Counted from the stretch's first letter, positions 25,465 through 37,534 are shown. The stretch is DNA of 64,000 bases from Acephala macrosclerotiorum (GCA_014904845.1 MU119216.1:372001-436000); one strand, 5' to 3'. Notes: generated by a model from the letters alone, not told the origin. Translations and numbers: made by a program.

Positions 25465-27710
25465 CTAGTAAGAATTGGTCTTCGTAGCCTCACTGACCTC
25501 CCCAGTTTTAAGTTCTTCGCCATGCTTGACACCCCTTCCGCTCTCAGCATCATAATCACTGCTAGCATCATACGCCATGCTGACATCCTCAATTTGATCA
25601 CCAACCTCACACCAAACATCGCTAGTTCCTAGGACCGGGAAGAACTTGCAAAGCAGCCAGTAAGTTCCACCTGCCACAATAAAACCGCAAAAAAAGTTGA
25701 GGCGGTAAATATAAGTAGCACCCATCGGAACCGGCTTCCCAATCGCCCCCACGAACCCAACAATATTGATCAAGATACCAGCTATATAAGCAGCGTATCC
25801 GCGCCAATGGATGCCATACCAGAAATAATATGGTGAAGAACGCTTGGCGGAGTAGAGTTCTTTGATTTGGAGGTAGCCTTTTCGGACAAGGTAGTAATCG
25901 CTGATAATTACGCCGGCGATGGAGGAAAGGAAGACGGAGTAGGCGGATAGATAGGTTGTGAAGTTGTTTGCGGAGGAGAGTAAGTTCCAAGGACACATGA
26001 CGAGGCCGACGAGAGCGCAGACGTAGCCGCCGCGACGGATGTTGAGGTAGCGGGGGAGTAAAGCAGTCATATCTAACTGAGTTAGTTTATAAGCTCCTAG
26101 CATGTAGGCAATGGCTTACCTGTTCCAGCGGAGACGGAGTTGGCGGCGATGTTAGTACCAAGCTGTGCAAGACCGAAAGCTAGGGCAATGAAGAAGACAC
26201 CAGCACGGTCCTTGGAGGACCCTTCGTCGAGGAATTTTTGCAGGAGGTCAAGAGGATTCCAGATTGCAGCACCTTTAAAGATCACAGTCGAGGAAGATGA
26301 GACAATGATACCGATGAATGAAGTGACAGCAAAGCCCACGGGAATTGTGATAAGTTGGGACCAAAGAGCATCCTTGGGCTTGCGAGCGAAACGAGCGAAA
26401 TCAGGGTCGTTCTAGGAAAGTTGTCAGTGAGTTTCGAATGAGCGTGAAGCTTTGAGACATACCACAATGAGAGTTGCAAAATTAGCGATTGCGGACATGA
26501 TTCCAGTCACCATTCCCCAAGCCAGCCTTGACCCTTGAGCCACGGCTGGCTGTTTGACGATGGGTCCGATGCCATGAGCGCGAACAATAGCCCAGATGAA
26601 GAAAGCAACTCCAGCCGTAGGAACAACGTAGGCCTTGACTGTAAAGAGGTGACGAATCTTGTGAACTGGGAACCAGATAGCGGGTAATGAAAGTAGCCAG
26701 AAAATGAGGAAAGATACAAAATCTCTGGTGTTGGTGCCGCTGTTTGGGATGCCATTGTGGATATGGTAGAAGGATGGCCAGATTGCGCAGATCATGAGTC
26801 GAATACATTCTCCTCCAATCCAAGCCTGAACTCCGTACCCTAGTGATAAATTAGGACGAGTTTTCAAATTATTTTGGTAGTCGAGGAGCTAAGAGCCGAG
26901 TTCACAGCACTCGCGAAGAGCTCGGCTTTAAACATCATGTCAGATAAAGGGCGGAATTTGACTTACAGATACAAGCCATTGCAGCGCGATTGAAGACTGG
27001 CCATAGAGCACCCCAGATGCCAAAGCTGGCTCGAGAAACAACCGGGAAAGAGATGTGGTATGTGGCGCCGATTCGACCAGTCAGAACAATGAAGCACGCG
27101 GCGATGGTGTATCCGATCCAGACACAAAGCCATGACTGCCACCATGAGAGACCTCCACTGGTGCCGCTGACGACAACCATAGAGGACGAAATCATCCAAG
27201 TGTTCTGTTGGACATTGTTAGCGACACATTCTGCTTCATTCTGCTTGTACATGTAGGAAGCTTTACAATGTTGAAAGAATCAGCAATCCAGAATCCCACA
27301 AAATTCCATGCTCCCCATTGCCTGCGTTGTGGCTCGACAGGTTTGAGATCATGGTTGTTCAGCATGAGTTGTGCATTCGTCAATCCTGGCTCACTCTCCA
27401 CTGCCAGCTTGTCCACAAAGTGGGCAAACTTGGTTGACTTGACTTTCTCCATTATGAAGTCGAAAATGTAGGATTCGTCGGAGGAGTGATACTGTCGATC
27501 CCAGGTTCTTCTTCGAAAATGGCCAGAATGGATGTCGAAAGCCGAATCTAGGGTTCGTGTGCTATGACGCCTGGCTCTCCCAGTGACTTCAGTTGATGGG
27601 CCCGAAAGTAATGGTGCGTTTTCCCCGTCCGCGAAGCCGTTTGTAGAACTTGAGCTACTCGACACTGCTCTCGAACTCTTTGGTTCTTCATCTCGAAACG
27701 GAGAGGACAT
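25465..27710 (-). CDS. NCS1-family nucleobase/allantoin permease (Fur type)
   Basis: Model complement(join(25465..26072, 26120..26411, 26463..26839, 26967..27204, 27267..27710)), 652 residues; introns 47, 51, 127 and 62 nt, all in phase. The protein fits the nucleobase:cation symporter-1 family: about 12 membrane spans, [14 protein letters not shown] in span 1, [36 protein letters not shown], and [20 protein letters not shown]. These are hallmarks of the Fur4/Dal4/Fui1 branch (uracil, allantoin, uridine) rather than the Fcy branch. Which substrate is carried cannot be told. Long hydrophilic N- and C-terminal tails, the latter with Glu/Lys/Ser, are typical targets of ubiquitin-driven endocytosis. 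Start: first ATG (27710), giving [10 protein letters not shown] symporter of the plasma membrane. Confidence 0.92.
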
Positions 27711-28140
27711 CTCATGAACTATATGGAAACGGCCGACTTCTGGAAGAACCAAGATCTTCACTGACAGTGCAGACTACTGCAGATGCAAGGAAAAAGACTA
27801 TGAAGGTAGGGATCTCTGGCTCTTGGCAACATCATCGCCCAGGCGTTATCACCAGGCCGTGGAAGCATTTCTCCGGCCATGCGCGGCCCGAAGACCTGGT
27901 AGCAAAGAAATGGTAGAGAAAGTTGCGAGTGATTTGTGAAGGTGTCGATGGAGCTGCAAAATGACCTGCAGCGGCCATGGGATTGTGCCCGCGGCCTCCC
28001 TATCATCGACCCACTTCTCCACGCCGTTTTCGGCCACCATTGGCTCGCCTAAAGCTTGGCGCATGTCGGATTTTGATAAGCTCGCGTTTTACTCGATGTG
28101 ATCTCGAAATTCTTCGCATGAAAAATATCCATGGCACCAA
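27711..28140. promoter_or_regulatory. permease upstream region with three HGATAR sites
   Basis: TTATCA at 27846-27851, CTATCA at 28000-28005 and TGATAA at 28074-28079 all fit HGATAR on one strand or the other. They lie 136-370 bp upstream of the start codon. This would fit nitrogen catabolite control of a purine/pyrimidine permease; chance cannot be excluded. Confidence 0.4.
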
Positions 28141-29061
28141 ATGCAGCTTCTGTGCAGCTTCGAGAAGATGTTGTCGGTCGCTCCGATAATTCAAGAAAAT
28201 GGGACAGCAGAAGCAATTTCGATGCTAAGAGATGCACAATTTTACCATCTCATCCTTCAGCTGAAGCAATATTGGAATTTCCTCCTGTCACGTCCCATCT
28301 CACGCGCCGAGCAGTGGCACGCGACTATACTTCCGCTATCCTCATTGTGCGTATGCAGAGATGTCGGCCAGGTGGGATCGCCGGGTGACCTTACATCTGT
28401 CGGCTCTGAATCCCAGTACCATTCTAGCCTCTACCAGCAGAGAAGACCACCTTCTCGATACTTCAATATCCTAAGCTCCGCCACCACTTGCTTGGTCCAT
28501 CATGAGGGTACGACACGGGAATATCCAAGGACATCCTGTCACTACAGATGGAAAAGCGCGTTGGATGAAGCTTTGATGCTCAACTGCCGAAGATATAGAA
28601 GTCTGCGAGAGGGTAAGTTGAAGGTGTGTGTGTGTATGGTGGGTAACGTCGACCTGTTTATATCAAGTGAACATAGACTAACATACTTCGTGGATACAAA
28701 TGGACGTCCTCTCTCGCTTCCACTCCCTGAACGAACCGACTGGCCGAGTATGAAACTCTCCGGAATATGCTGGGGACCCCGCCATTTCGCGAAACAGCAA
28801 CAACGTGCTCTCAATATGGATAATATATATCGAGCAAGCCAAGATAACAACATAATAACAGGTGACCCCTACAAAACAGAGGAATGCTGCGGAGTCATAC
28901 CGTCCGCACTTCCATCTGCGGATGGATTTGATGATGGAAGAATGAGAGAAGTCTTCAACATCCAACCGCAAAGCCTTCCAAGATCGTATCAAAGTCTGAT
29001 ATACTGGTTTAGAGTCGCGGCAATAAATTTATTGTACGTCCTCAAGTGGAGGTCTGTCTAA
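28141..29061 (+). CDS. 306-codon open frame, doubtful
   Basis: A single uninterrupted frame from ATG to TAA (306 residues). It has no recognisable domain, no signal peptide and an odd Cys/Ser/Arg-rich composition in the first half. The region around it is accessory and gene-poor. It may be a lineage-specific gene or simply a long chance frame. Transcript data would settle it. Confidence 0.2.
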   Translation: MQLLCSFEKMLSVAPIIQENGTAEAISMLRDAQFYHLILQLKQYWNFLLSRPISRAEQWHATILPLSSLCVCRDVGQVGSPGDLTSVGSESQYHSSLYQQRRPPSRYFNILSSATTCLVHHEGTTREYPRTSCHYRWKSALDEALMLNCRRYRSLREGKLKVCVCMVGNVDLFISSEHRLTYFVDTNGRPLSLPLPERTDWPSMKLSGICWGPRHFAKQQQRALNMDNIYRASQDNNIITGDPYKTEECCGVIPSALPSADGFDDGRMREVFNIQPQSLPRSYQSLIYWFRVAAINLLYVLKWRSV

Positions 29062-29270
29062 AGTCATGGTTTGCGATCAGAAATTAATGTGGAGATTGAG
29101 GTTTGGAACAAGTTGAAGCTATCTATTCGTGCCAGTAGACACGGCTATCTGTGTAAAGACCTAGCTCCTATAGTTTATTATCTTATGTCTTTTGCAGAAC
29201 ACCTCGAGAATACTTCACTGTTCAACCTTCGCACGAGATGCCCTTCACTTCGTCTTTCTCATTTGCAATC

Positions 29271-30092
29271 ATGAAGTTCCAAGGTGCGTCCTCGTTTGCT
29301 GCTATCATTAGCTTGGCTTCCTCTTATACTATCTTCACTCAACTTCAAGCTGGCAGTGTTACAAGCGGTATATCCAACAAGCTTGGTCTCCAGTGCTCTG
29401 ATCCAAAGGAAAGAAGCTGACTAAATGCAGCTGTCGGAGTTGGTATTCGAGACCCTAACTATGACGGAATGAGAATTCAATGGCAAAAGTGTTAGAAGTC
29501 GTTGTGCTAACATCGAGCACCAGCCCATCACCAATGTAACTTCCAACGATATTGTCGTAAGTTCCATAGAAGTTCCGCTGAGCTTGCAACAGCTCATCAG
29601 CAAGTTTTATCATTGCAAAAGCTCCTTTTCTAACCAAACATCAGTGCAACGGCGGCAAGAACCCAACCACAGCAACCAATCCCATCATCCAAGTTCAAGC
29701 TGGCTCAACAGTCAAAGCTATCTGGAGACACACTCTCACATCAACCGCCAGCGATGTCATTGATCCCAGCCACAAAGTTAGGCTGCGCATTTTCCCTCCC
29801 ATAGGGCCCTATTTGGACGTGCACTCGGACCAAGATCGAGTAGTATAAAGTCCGGATAAATTGTGCAGAGTCGCACGAGGTTTGAAGAGCTGAATCCGAG
29901 CTTTTCAGCAAATTTACAAGTGATTTGAATCTGGACGAGCCTCCGTGGGGGATTTTGTGGGGGCCCTGTGCGCAGCCTACACAAAGTATCCATCACCACC
30001 TTCAAACTCCCAATGATTGTACTGAATATTTCAGGGACCAGTCATGGCCTACCTAAAGAAAGTCACAAATGCGGTCACTAATCCAGGTTATG
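29271..30092 (+). pseudogene. relic of an AA9 lytic polysaccharide monooxygenase
   Basis: The start keeps a signal peptide (MKFQGASSFAAIISLASS) followed by YTIFTQLQAG, then after an intron AVGVGIRDPNYDG. A second block NVTSNDIV / CNGGKNPTT (intron between) continues IIQVQAGSTVKAIWRHTLTS...VIDPSHK, and a third, GPVMAYLKKVTNAV, ends at about 30092. These are AA9 copper monooxygenase signatures. Damage: the mature N-terminal residue, which must be His for the copper brace, is Tyr (TAT). Between NYDG and the next block there are stops and a frame change. A 201-bp MITE sits at the third intron, and the C-terminal half of the enzyme is absent. Intact AA9 enzymes are about 220-250 residues and cut cellulose oxidatively. 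Confidence 0.8.
29779..29979. mobile_element. hAT-type MITE, 201 bp
   Basis: Perfect 11-bp terminal inverted repeats (TAGGCTGCGCA at 29779-29789 and TGCGCAGCCTA at 29969-29979). They are flanked by an exact 8-bp target duplication CACAAAGT (29771-29778 and 29980-29987). An 8-bp duplication and short TIRs are the hAT pattern. There is no transposase, so it is non-autonomous. It lies in the AA9 relic, exactly across the AAA/GT exon-intron border. Confidence 0.88.
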
Positions 30093-31905
30093 GTAAGAAG
30101 CGAACCTCAGGAAGATGGACGAGCTCTAACCAGCACTATGTCAGTTGAGAACCCCTATTCAGGTGATATTGGTGGAGAGTGCACTGAGACAGTGATCAAT
30201 GTGGGAATGAGGTCTCACGCTCGATCGAGCATCGGCTCATATGGATTGTCTCAACTGGACTGGATGCACTAGTGAATTCACTTTATTAAGGGAACATTCC
30301 CACTTAGCTAGACGGGCAGATTAGACATCACAATACCACTCCTTTTGCCCTCTCAACTGATAGACCTTGACGAGCACATTTTCGAGATGAACGTACATGG
30401 ATTGGACGAAACGGAAGGCTCAAAGATGTTTGTGTTCCTTCTATCACGAATCAAAAAGTGTAACTGCCGTGAGGAACTCGAATCATTCTTTTTTCAATCT
30501 CGAAAGGCATCATTTGGAGAACTGCTGCGTAATTGAAGCAGGAAGGTCGTTCACGTAGACAAATACAGCAATCCATATCCACTACCGTTCCTTAATCACG
30601 TAGAACCCAAGAAATGCAGTGTCTCTACTCGAGCACGGCGTTTCTCATAAACACGGAAGTGACTGCTAAGCTCTGAAGAACCTCGAACAGAAAGAGCAAA
30701 CACGTGCATTTGAATACCCCAGAATAACACTTGCTCCAATCTAGCTCGGGTAGATGATCAACTCCTTACGCGTCTCGAAACACGCGGGGATTCGGACCGA
30801 TCCTTCATATATTTGTGTTCCCGCCTCAATATAATGGACGATGCAGAGTTGCAGAGAACAAAACGTTCTCCAGGTCAGATGGCGGGGTGCATCAAGAGTT
30901 GCCACTAGCGTGAAAGGTAGGGGCATCCAAAAGTGCCGAAGCGAGCTCAACCCCTGAATGATCTCACGACGTGTCTTCCGGCTAATTTGAACATCTCATC
31001 TACAACCTCCAACACCTCCTACGATAATTCAGCGGCTTCCCCCTCTCGTCTCCGCATTATCTCGTTTAACAAGGTACCATCGGCAGGGTCTGCCGTATCC
31101 GGAGCCCCAAGTCTGGTTTCGAATGGTGGGTTGAAACAATCTACGGAAGCTACCTTTTATCCCAAGTGTGATACCTTTTTCCTTTACAAACGAGATTCGG
31201 AGCGGATAAACTTTGATTCCAATATGTCATGAGGAAATACCATGGCTTGCTTTAAAGAAAGTGTGGAAGCCATTTGAATGTTACCCCAGAATTACCCTCG
31301 ATGAGCTGCGGCATATGACGTTTCTTCGCACGTTCCATTGGCTTCAGAATCGCGGGTTTGTCACCAGATCCGGCGGTATCTTCGCGGACCGCATATTCCT
31401 AGCCTCATATCTCCGTGTGGAGAAACCCTATTCTAATCCAAGGACCAAGGTCATTTCCAGCACTGAGAGTCCGGTCGAGGTAACATTCACGTTTATTCGC
31501 TTGCTGGTCCTGTCATCTCAACTCTTGCCCCTCCATTGGGTACAATGTACAAGTCAAGAGGATGCAGTTATCCACAAGTCCTTGCAAATTTAGCATAGAT
31601 ACAGAGCGGCCTCGTTTATGCTTAGATGAACAAGTGCACATCCACCACTCAGAGGTCGATCGTCCCTGCCAAGTGAGTCTAGGAGGCCGAGTTCTCCTGG
31701 GAGCCTCGCCCGGAATTTTTGAAGGATCTCAGGCTGTTCGGAACGTCTGGCAAGGCGGCAATGTTGTTCCGTCGCCGTCCTCGTTCATGACTATCAAGCT
31801 ATCAGATGCTTCTCTGGGCTGATATAAAGGGCTGCGTGTATGTCTCTTCTTGTGGTTCTATAGCAAGTCTCACCTTCACTTTTCTGTCTATTCATCTCGT
31901 CCAAA
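30093..31905. other. gene-poor stretch before the GH6 gene
   Basis: 1.8 kb with short open frames only. The last 100 bp contain a TATAAA at 31823-31828, 78 bp upstream of the GH6 start, a likely TATA box. Confidence 0.5.
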
Positions 31906-33398
31906 ATGGGTATCAAGAGTTTACTTTTTGCCGCAGCAGTTCTGCCAGCAGTCATGGCTCAGTCAGAAGCATGGGGACAATGTGAGTTGACACTTGCCAC
32001 TCTTGCTAAGTTCCTAAGCTAATATATCACAGGTGGTGGAACTGGATGGACCGGAGCAACAACCTGTATCTCAGGATACACATGCACTTACAACAGCCCA
32101 TACTACTCTCAGTGTCTTCCCGGTGCCGGATCCGTTGCATCCTCCTCCACCGCACCGTCCACAGCCGTGGATTCAACAAAGACCAGTAGCAGCGCCGCAG
32201 GTTCTTCGACTTCTGTTGCCGGAACTAAAACAACCAGCGTTTCTGGTGGTAGCACAATCGTTACTGCATCTGGGAATCCTTTCTCAGGCGTCGCCCTCTA
32301 TGCCAACCCATACTATGCTTCTGAGATCTCCACTTCCGCCATTCCATCTCTCTCGGGTGCCATGGCTACCAAGGCAGCGGCAGCTGCCAATGTTCCTACC
32401 TTCGTTTGGCTTGACACCATGTCCAAGGTCCCGTTGATGGGCACTTTCCTCTCCAACATTAGAGCCCTGAACAAGGCTGGCGCAAGCCCGCCTGTTGCTG
32501 GTACCTTCGTCGTCTATGATCTCCCTGATCGTGATTGTGCTGCTCTTGCCTCCAACGGAGAGTACACCATCGCCAACAACGGTGTTGCAAACTACAAGGC
32601 ATACATTGATGCTATCGAGGCTCTTTTGGTCACCTACTCGGACGTCAAGGTCATCCTTGTTATTGGTCAGTACTCAGAATACCTGCATTCCAGATCCGTA
32701 CTAACAAAATCCCAGAACCCGACTCCCTCGCCAACCTCGTAACCAACCTCTCAGTTAGCAAGTGCTCCAATGCCGAAGCCGCATACAAAGAGTGCATCGA
32801 ATACGCCATCTCCACCCTCAACCTCCCCAACGTGTCCATGTATCTCGATGCCGGTCACGCAGGATGGCTTGGATGGTCCGCCAACATCGGCCCAGCAGCC
32901 ACTCTCTTCGCGAGCGTCTACTCAGCCGCTGGCTCCCCATCTCAAGTCCGTGGTCTTGCTACCAATGTTGCAAATTACAACGCATGGAGCATCGCCACTT
33001 GCCCAAGCTACACCCAAGGCGATTCCAACTGTGATGAGAAGAGATATATTAATGCTCTTGCTCCTCTTCTCACTTCTGCTGGTTTCCCTGCTCATTTCAT
33101 CATGGACACTTCCCGCAATGGTGTCCAACCAACCGCTCAACTCGCCTGGGGAGATTGGTGCAACCTCGAGGGAACTGGCTTCGGTCTCCGACCATCAACC
33201 AGCACCGGTGACCCACTTGAGGATGCCTTTGTCTGGGTCAAGCCTGGTGGAGAGTGTGATGGCACTTCAAACACCACTGCCACAAGATACGATGCCCACT
33301 GTGGTCTTGCTGATGCGCTCAAGCCTGCTCCTGAGGCTGGTACTTGGTTCGAGGCGTACTTCGAGCAGTTGTTGACTAATGCTAACCCTGCTTTTTAA
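31906..33398 (+). CDS. secreted GH6 cellobiohydrolase with N-terminal CBM1
   Basis: Model join(31906..31981, 32033..32665, 32716..33398), 463 residues; introns 51 and 50 nt. Order: signal peptide (MGIKSLLFAAAVLPAVMA), a fungal CBM1 cellulose-binding domain (WGQCGGTGWTGATTC...YYSQCLP), a Ser/Thr-rich linker of about 45 residues, and the GH6 barrel. The catalytic acid is in YDLPDRDCAALASNGEY and the second key Asp is in VIEPDSLANLV; the intron splits the latter Glu codon. YLDAGHAGWLGW and HFIMDTSRNG are further family blocks. The enzyme releases cellobiose from non-reducing cellulose ends (CBH II type). It is intact, unlike the AA9 and GH5 relics on either side. Confidence 0.95.
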
Positions 33399-36265
33399 GC
33401 ATGCGGTGCCACGGAGCCTCTGCCGTGATTGAGTGCTAGGAAGAGGGGACATTCATTCGTTGTATATACGTTCGTTGTCGTGGGAAAAGAAAAAAACTGT
33501 GTACATAGGTTACTTTCTAGTATATATTTAAGAGCATTTTGCGTACACATATCATCATCCTGACCCTTCTGTGAGTATTACTTGTAAGCCCAGCCATTCA
33601 TTATTTCGTATTTTCCTTTTCCAACTTGAACACATTCGCTTTGATTCTTACACTCTTGAACTCTTTGTAGGTCTGCAGCCCAGCCTATTTCGATGTCTTG
33701 GAAAGGCACAACTCAAGCTAGAACTTCCCACTCGTCGTCACAACACGCTTCCTCGAGCTTGCCAGGCTCATGAGCCTCATGCTCATCTACAAAGCTTGGC
33801 AATCCCCAGACTTTGGGAAGACATATGAGTGCCGTCTTGGCCAGATACTGTGGCTTTCACCTTCATCAACTCGGAAGAAGGCTGAAGTCAAGCTCCCAAG
33901 GATGACTTTGTCTATTGCAGATTCAAAAGTCATGGAGTTGTTGAGCGACTAGCTGCATTGTAGTAGGATGATCTTAGCAGACCACCATTCCCTAGAATAA
34001 AGTGTAGAAATCAGCCACGAAGAATCGGTACTTCTTCAAAGCCGCTTCGTGCATAGGTCATTCTGCCGGAATGCTGCCTCAATATGGGTCACGCATTAAG
34101 GCCCAACCTCCCATATAGGCATGATCAGATCAACTTGAAGAGTTTGTCATATTGGAAAGTTTACATAGGCGAGACGACTGCATTTGCGATTATGAGAGAG
34201 AACATTGTTCAAGTACATCAGGGACCGCACCCAGGAGGAGTTTCTCGGACAAAGCATTATCCGAGATCTCAGAATGTCTTCCTCTCTTGTAGCTCTGAGC
34301 TCGATTTTGAGCGAAGTCTCAGGTAGGACCAAACTCACTTTCCGAGACAGAAAATACTGACATGTTTTAGGTGCGGTACTTTGGGGTGGACGGTTTAGCT
34401 CGAGTTCTCTGACTACAATTGGAAGCTGTACGCTCTCACGACCTCCCGCAATGAATTGCATGTTGATTCTAACAAAAAAGAAAGGGAGTTGGTCAAACCA
34501 ACAAGGGCCATATCAATATCATATCCACGGCGCTGGAGCGGTTTTCGAATATCTGTCGACATCCGCGACATACAGGAATCCAGCAGCGAAGGATGATGTG
34601 GGACTCAAACCCACAATTGATAGTACTGCGAAATGGAATAGTGATATGCTGAGGACGGAATTGATACCCTAGACGACCGCAGCTATCAAGAAGGGCTCGG
34701 TGTTCTACTAATTCAGCATCATGCATACTGGAACGAATGCGCCCAGTGCGAATGAAGAGCATCAAGTCTGCTTCTTGTGAGCGGATCGCTGAGATAGATT
34801 GAAGGATTGAGCTGAGATAATGTATAGCGAATCTCACCCGACAGGAGCAGACCCTTTGACCTTGACCGCTGGACCTGTCTTAGCCAGTGCTTCGTCTGTA
34901 AGTAGACTATCTCTCGCATAAACTCGCCAATTCTGACATGACATAGAATGGAGAAGACTAGCATCTTGGAGTCCTAAGACTGCCACGTTCCGGGTACACC
35001 GACAACACACCGGAAGACTGGCATTTCAGTGGTGTATATCAAGAGTGGTAGTTTGACTACATCGATCGCTGGAGCGTAAGTCATGAATGGCAAACGACAC
35101 ATAGAACGACATGCATCACGTGTAGATGTTCAAATGTTGGCACGGAAGGTATGAAGACCGGAAGGCGATGCCGGACCGTGTCCTAGACTTCCTCAGATCT
35201 ACACTTTAGACACAGAGGAGATACTTCCTCTTAATTTCCCCATCAAGCCTGGGTTCATCTGAACGAAACAACAGCCCTCATGTGAACGGAACATCCAATT
35301 AAGCATAAACACAAAGATGACTGAATCGAACGCCCGATAAACGCCAAGGTGAGGGGTCCCTTGTAAATGGATTACGACGGGGACCTGCCGCCGGGAACGG
35401 TACCTCGAAAGCCGAAAAGAAGAAAATCGTGGCATCGAGAAGGTGCGCTCAAGGTTGGGCGGAAGATTGTCGTCCGGAAGTGAAAAGTGGCGTCCAGGAA
35501 CAGGTGTGGCATTGAAGAGCATGAGTCTGGGGAAGGTGCAAATGACAACCAGGACCTTTGATCACCCCGCGTTCGTTCGCGTCGTGATGAGCAAGGACCA
35601 AAAGAGTAGACAACGTTGTAATTTCGAGGAAAGTACGATCAGCATGTTGAGAGGAGGGAATGCATTCGATTTGAGAAGAGGGAGAGGGGTCAATCTAACC
35701 TGTTCAAAAGCAAGCACTGGCAGCTGGGGTGTAATTAGAATGTTAGCACCGCACCTATATGCCCCCCTCGAGATGTCTCTCTTCCAGAATTTATCCTCGT
35801 CAAGATGTCAACATGGACCTCGGAATGCCACACTTGAATCATCCACCTAAAACCAAACAATGTCCCTCAAACTACAACCCATATTCAGAACACAGATGAA
35901 CGCTCAATCAACTCCAGAATAACCTCCCGTTCATTGGCATCGTGGGTTGATCAAGCGGTTATCCCAATATAAGCCAAACATTTTGCTTCAAACATAAGCT
36001 CTCTTTCCCTGATCACAAGGTTTGAAAGGACGAACCAATATACGTTGGTCCCACCTTGTACTCGGAAACAGGGCAATCAATTGATGCGAGGTGCATATTC
36101 TTTGCCTCTGCCAGAAGTAAACAGCAAATGTATTACCTTGACGATCAGTCTTCTGAGTATTGCTAATATAAGAATGAGGCGATCTGCCTCTTCTCGGCTG
36201 CTTCTGTACCCATTCCTATCTCGTACCTTTCAAGTCGTTCTTTGAGTATCTGTTGAATTTTGAAG
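33399..36265. other. 2.9-kb gene-poor region
   Basis: Several open frames of 60-135 codons (for example 33770-33952 plus, 35199-35522 minus) show no domain. A B-box-like sequence on the minus strand near 34590-34610 was examined and not accepted as a tRNA. Confidence 0.45.
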
Positions 36266-36990
36266 ATGAAACTTTCCGTGCTTTCTAGTTTACTCTGTGG
36301 GTGGGGCCCTGGCACTACCAGGTAACGTGGTAAGTGAGTGATTCAATGACCTACGCATCTGTGGCGATTCAAAGATGGGGCAAAGGCTTTTGAAAAATAA
36401 CTAACAAAATAAATAGCCTGAGCTTCCATGCGCTCTGCTGCATCACCCACAGCAACAGGAAAGGTCAAGTATGGTAAGTAGCCACCACAAGCCATCATTG
36501 TAACCCCCTTCGACAAATGTTAGTCGGCGCTAACCTTGCAGGATTCGATTTCAGCGTGGACACCGATGCACAGTTCGTGGATTTATGGACTCAGATTGCA
36601 ACGAGGTATAAGTCTACCACCAAGGTAGCTTTCGGAGTCGTGAACGAGCCTCATGAAGTCGACATCACGAAGGGGGCTGCCACAGTCCAGCTCGTTGTCA
36701 ATGCAATCAGAGGAGCTGGAGCTACTACACAGACGAGTCAGTATCTCGTCAGAGAAGGTACAAGCGGGGTCACTGACACAATATAGTTCTCTTGCCAGGC
36801 AATGACTACACCTCAGCAGGAGCATTCATCACCAATGGATCCGGCGCTGCTCCTCCCCATCGCAAACCTGATCTTCGACGTGCACAAGTATCTCGATAGC
36901 GACAATTCTGGGACACACGCAGAGTGCGTGACGTTTATCTTGGCTATGTCGGATGGGGCGCAGGATCGTTTGATCAAACATATAGTGAGT
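36266..36990 (+). pseudogene. relic of a GH5 endoglucanase
   Basis: A signal-peptide-like start (MKLSVLSSLLC, 36266) loses frame within 20 codons. Then SPTATGKVKY, a clean intron and VGANLAGFDFSVDTD follow, matching the start of the fungal GH5 (EG II type) barrel. The frame continues directly into AQFVDLWTQIATRYKSTTKV...VVNEPHEVDI. The stretch that should lie between, about 100 residues, is missing. NEP with the acid/base Glu survives. Later, LPGNDYTSAGAF, LIFDVHKYLDSDNSGTHAEC and LGYVGWGAGSFDQ appear in different frames, with another internal deletion after HAEC, and the end is lost. It is clearly broken. Confidence 0.78.
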
Positions 36991-37534
36991 GCTTCAAAAT
37001 CGAAGCAAATTCCGTTGACTGAAGTGTGAAATAGTTCTCACCGAGACGCCCACTAGATCGGGCAATAATATGCAAGATACATCGCTTGTGAAAGCTTGCC
37101 TTGCGAGATAGAAAGTGGTTCAAAAGAAGCACAAGAGGAACCCGTAGCGGGAGATACCCGCTAGTTTTGTTGGTTCCAAAATGTACATAAGTGCTGTTGT
37201 TATAGATACAGGAAGACACAAAAGAAGAGGATTGTTCCAAAATGACTCGAACATTGGGTAATAAGATGCCACTGGTCAAAACAACAGTAAAACAGAGTCC
37301 TCGAAAATGTTCGCACAAATTGCAAGTACGGCAGACATGCTTTGGATGTCAATTAGACATCAAATCAATTTCTTGCAAATGCTAGAGCATCTCTAGCAGC
37401 GGGAATATTGCTCCCTCGGGAATTCTCAACGAGAGATATTCATACATCACCATCGTCAAATTATAAGCCCCTCGACGCTTTAAGACCCCAACGTCGCCGA
37501 CTAGCTAGCCAGCCCTAGTCAACGAAGGCTCACC
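36991..37534. other. intergenic region
   Basis: About 540 bp, no gene seen; 3' flank of the HMCES gene on the right. Confidence 0.5.

Noticed and set aside
34575..34690. Minus-strand tRNA-like sequence (GTGGGTTTGAGTCCCAC T-arm and a GTCTAG A-box-like stretch)
   Set aside because: The T-arm looks right, but the acceptor ends do not pair, no anticodon stem can be found and position 56 is T. At best a tRNA relic.
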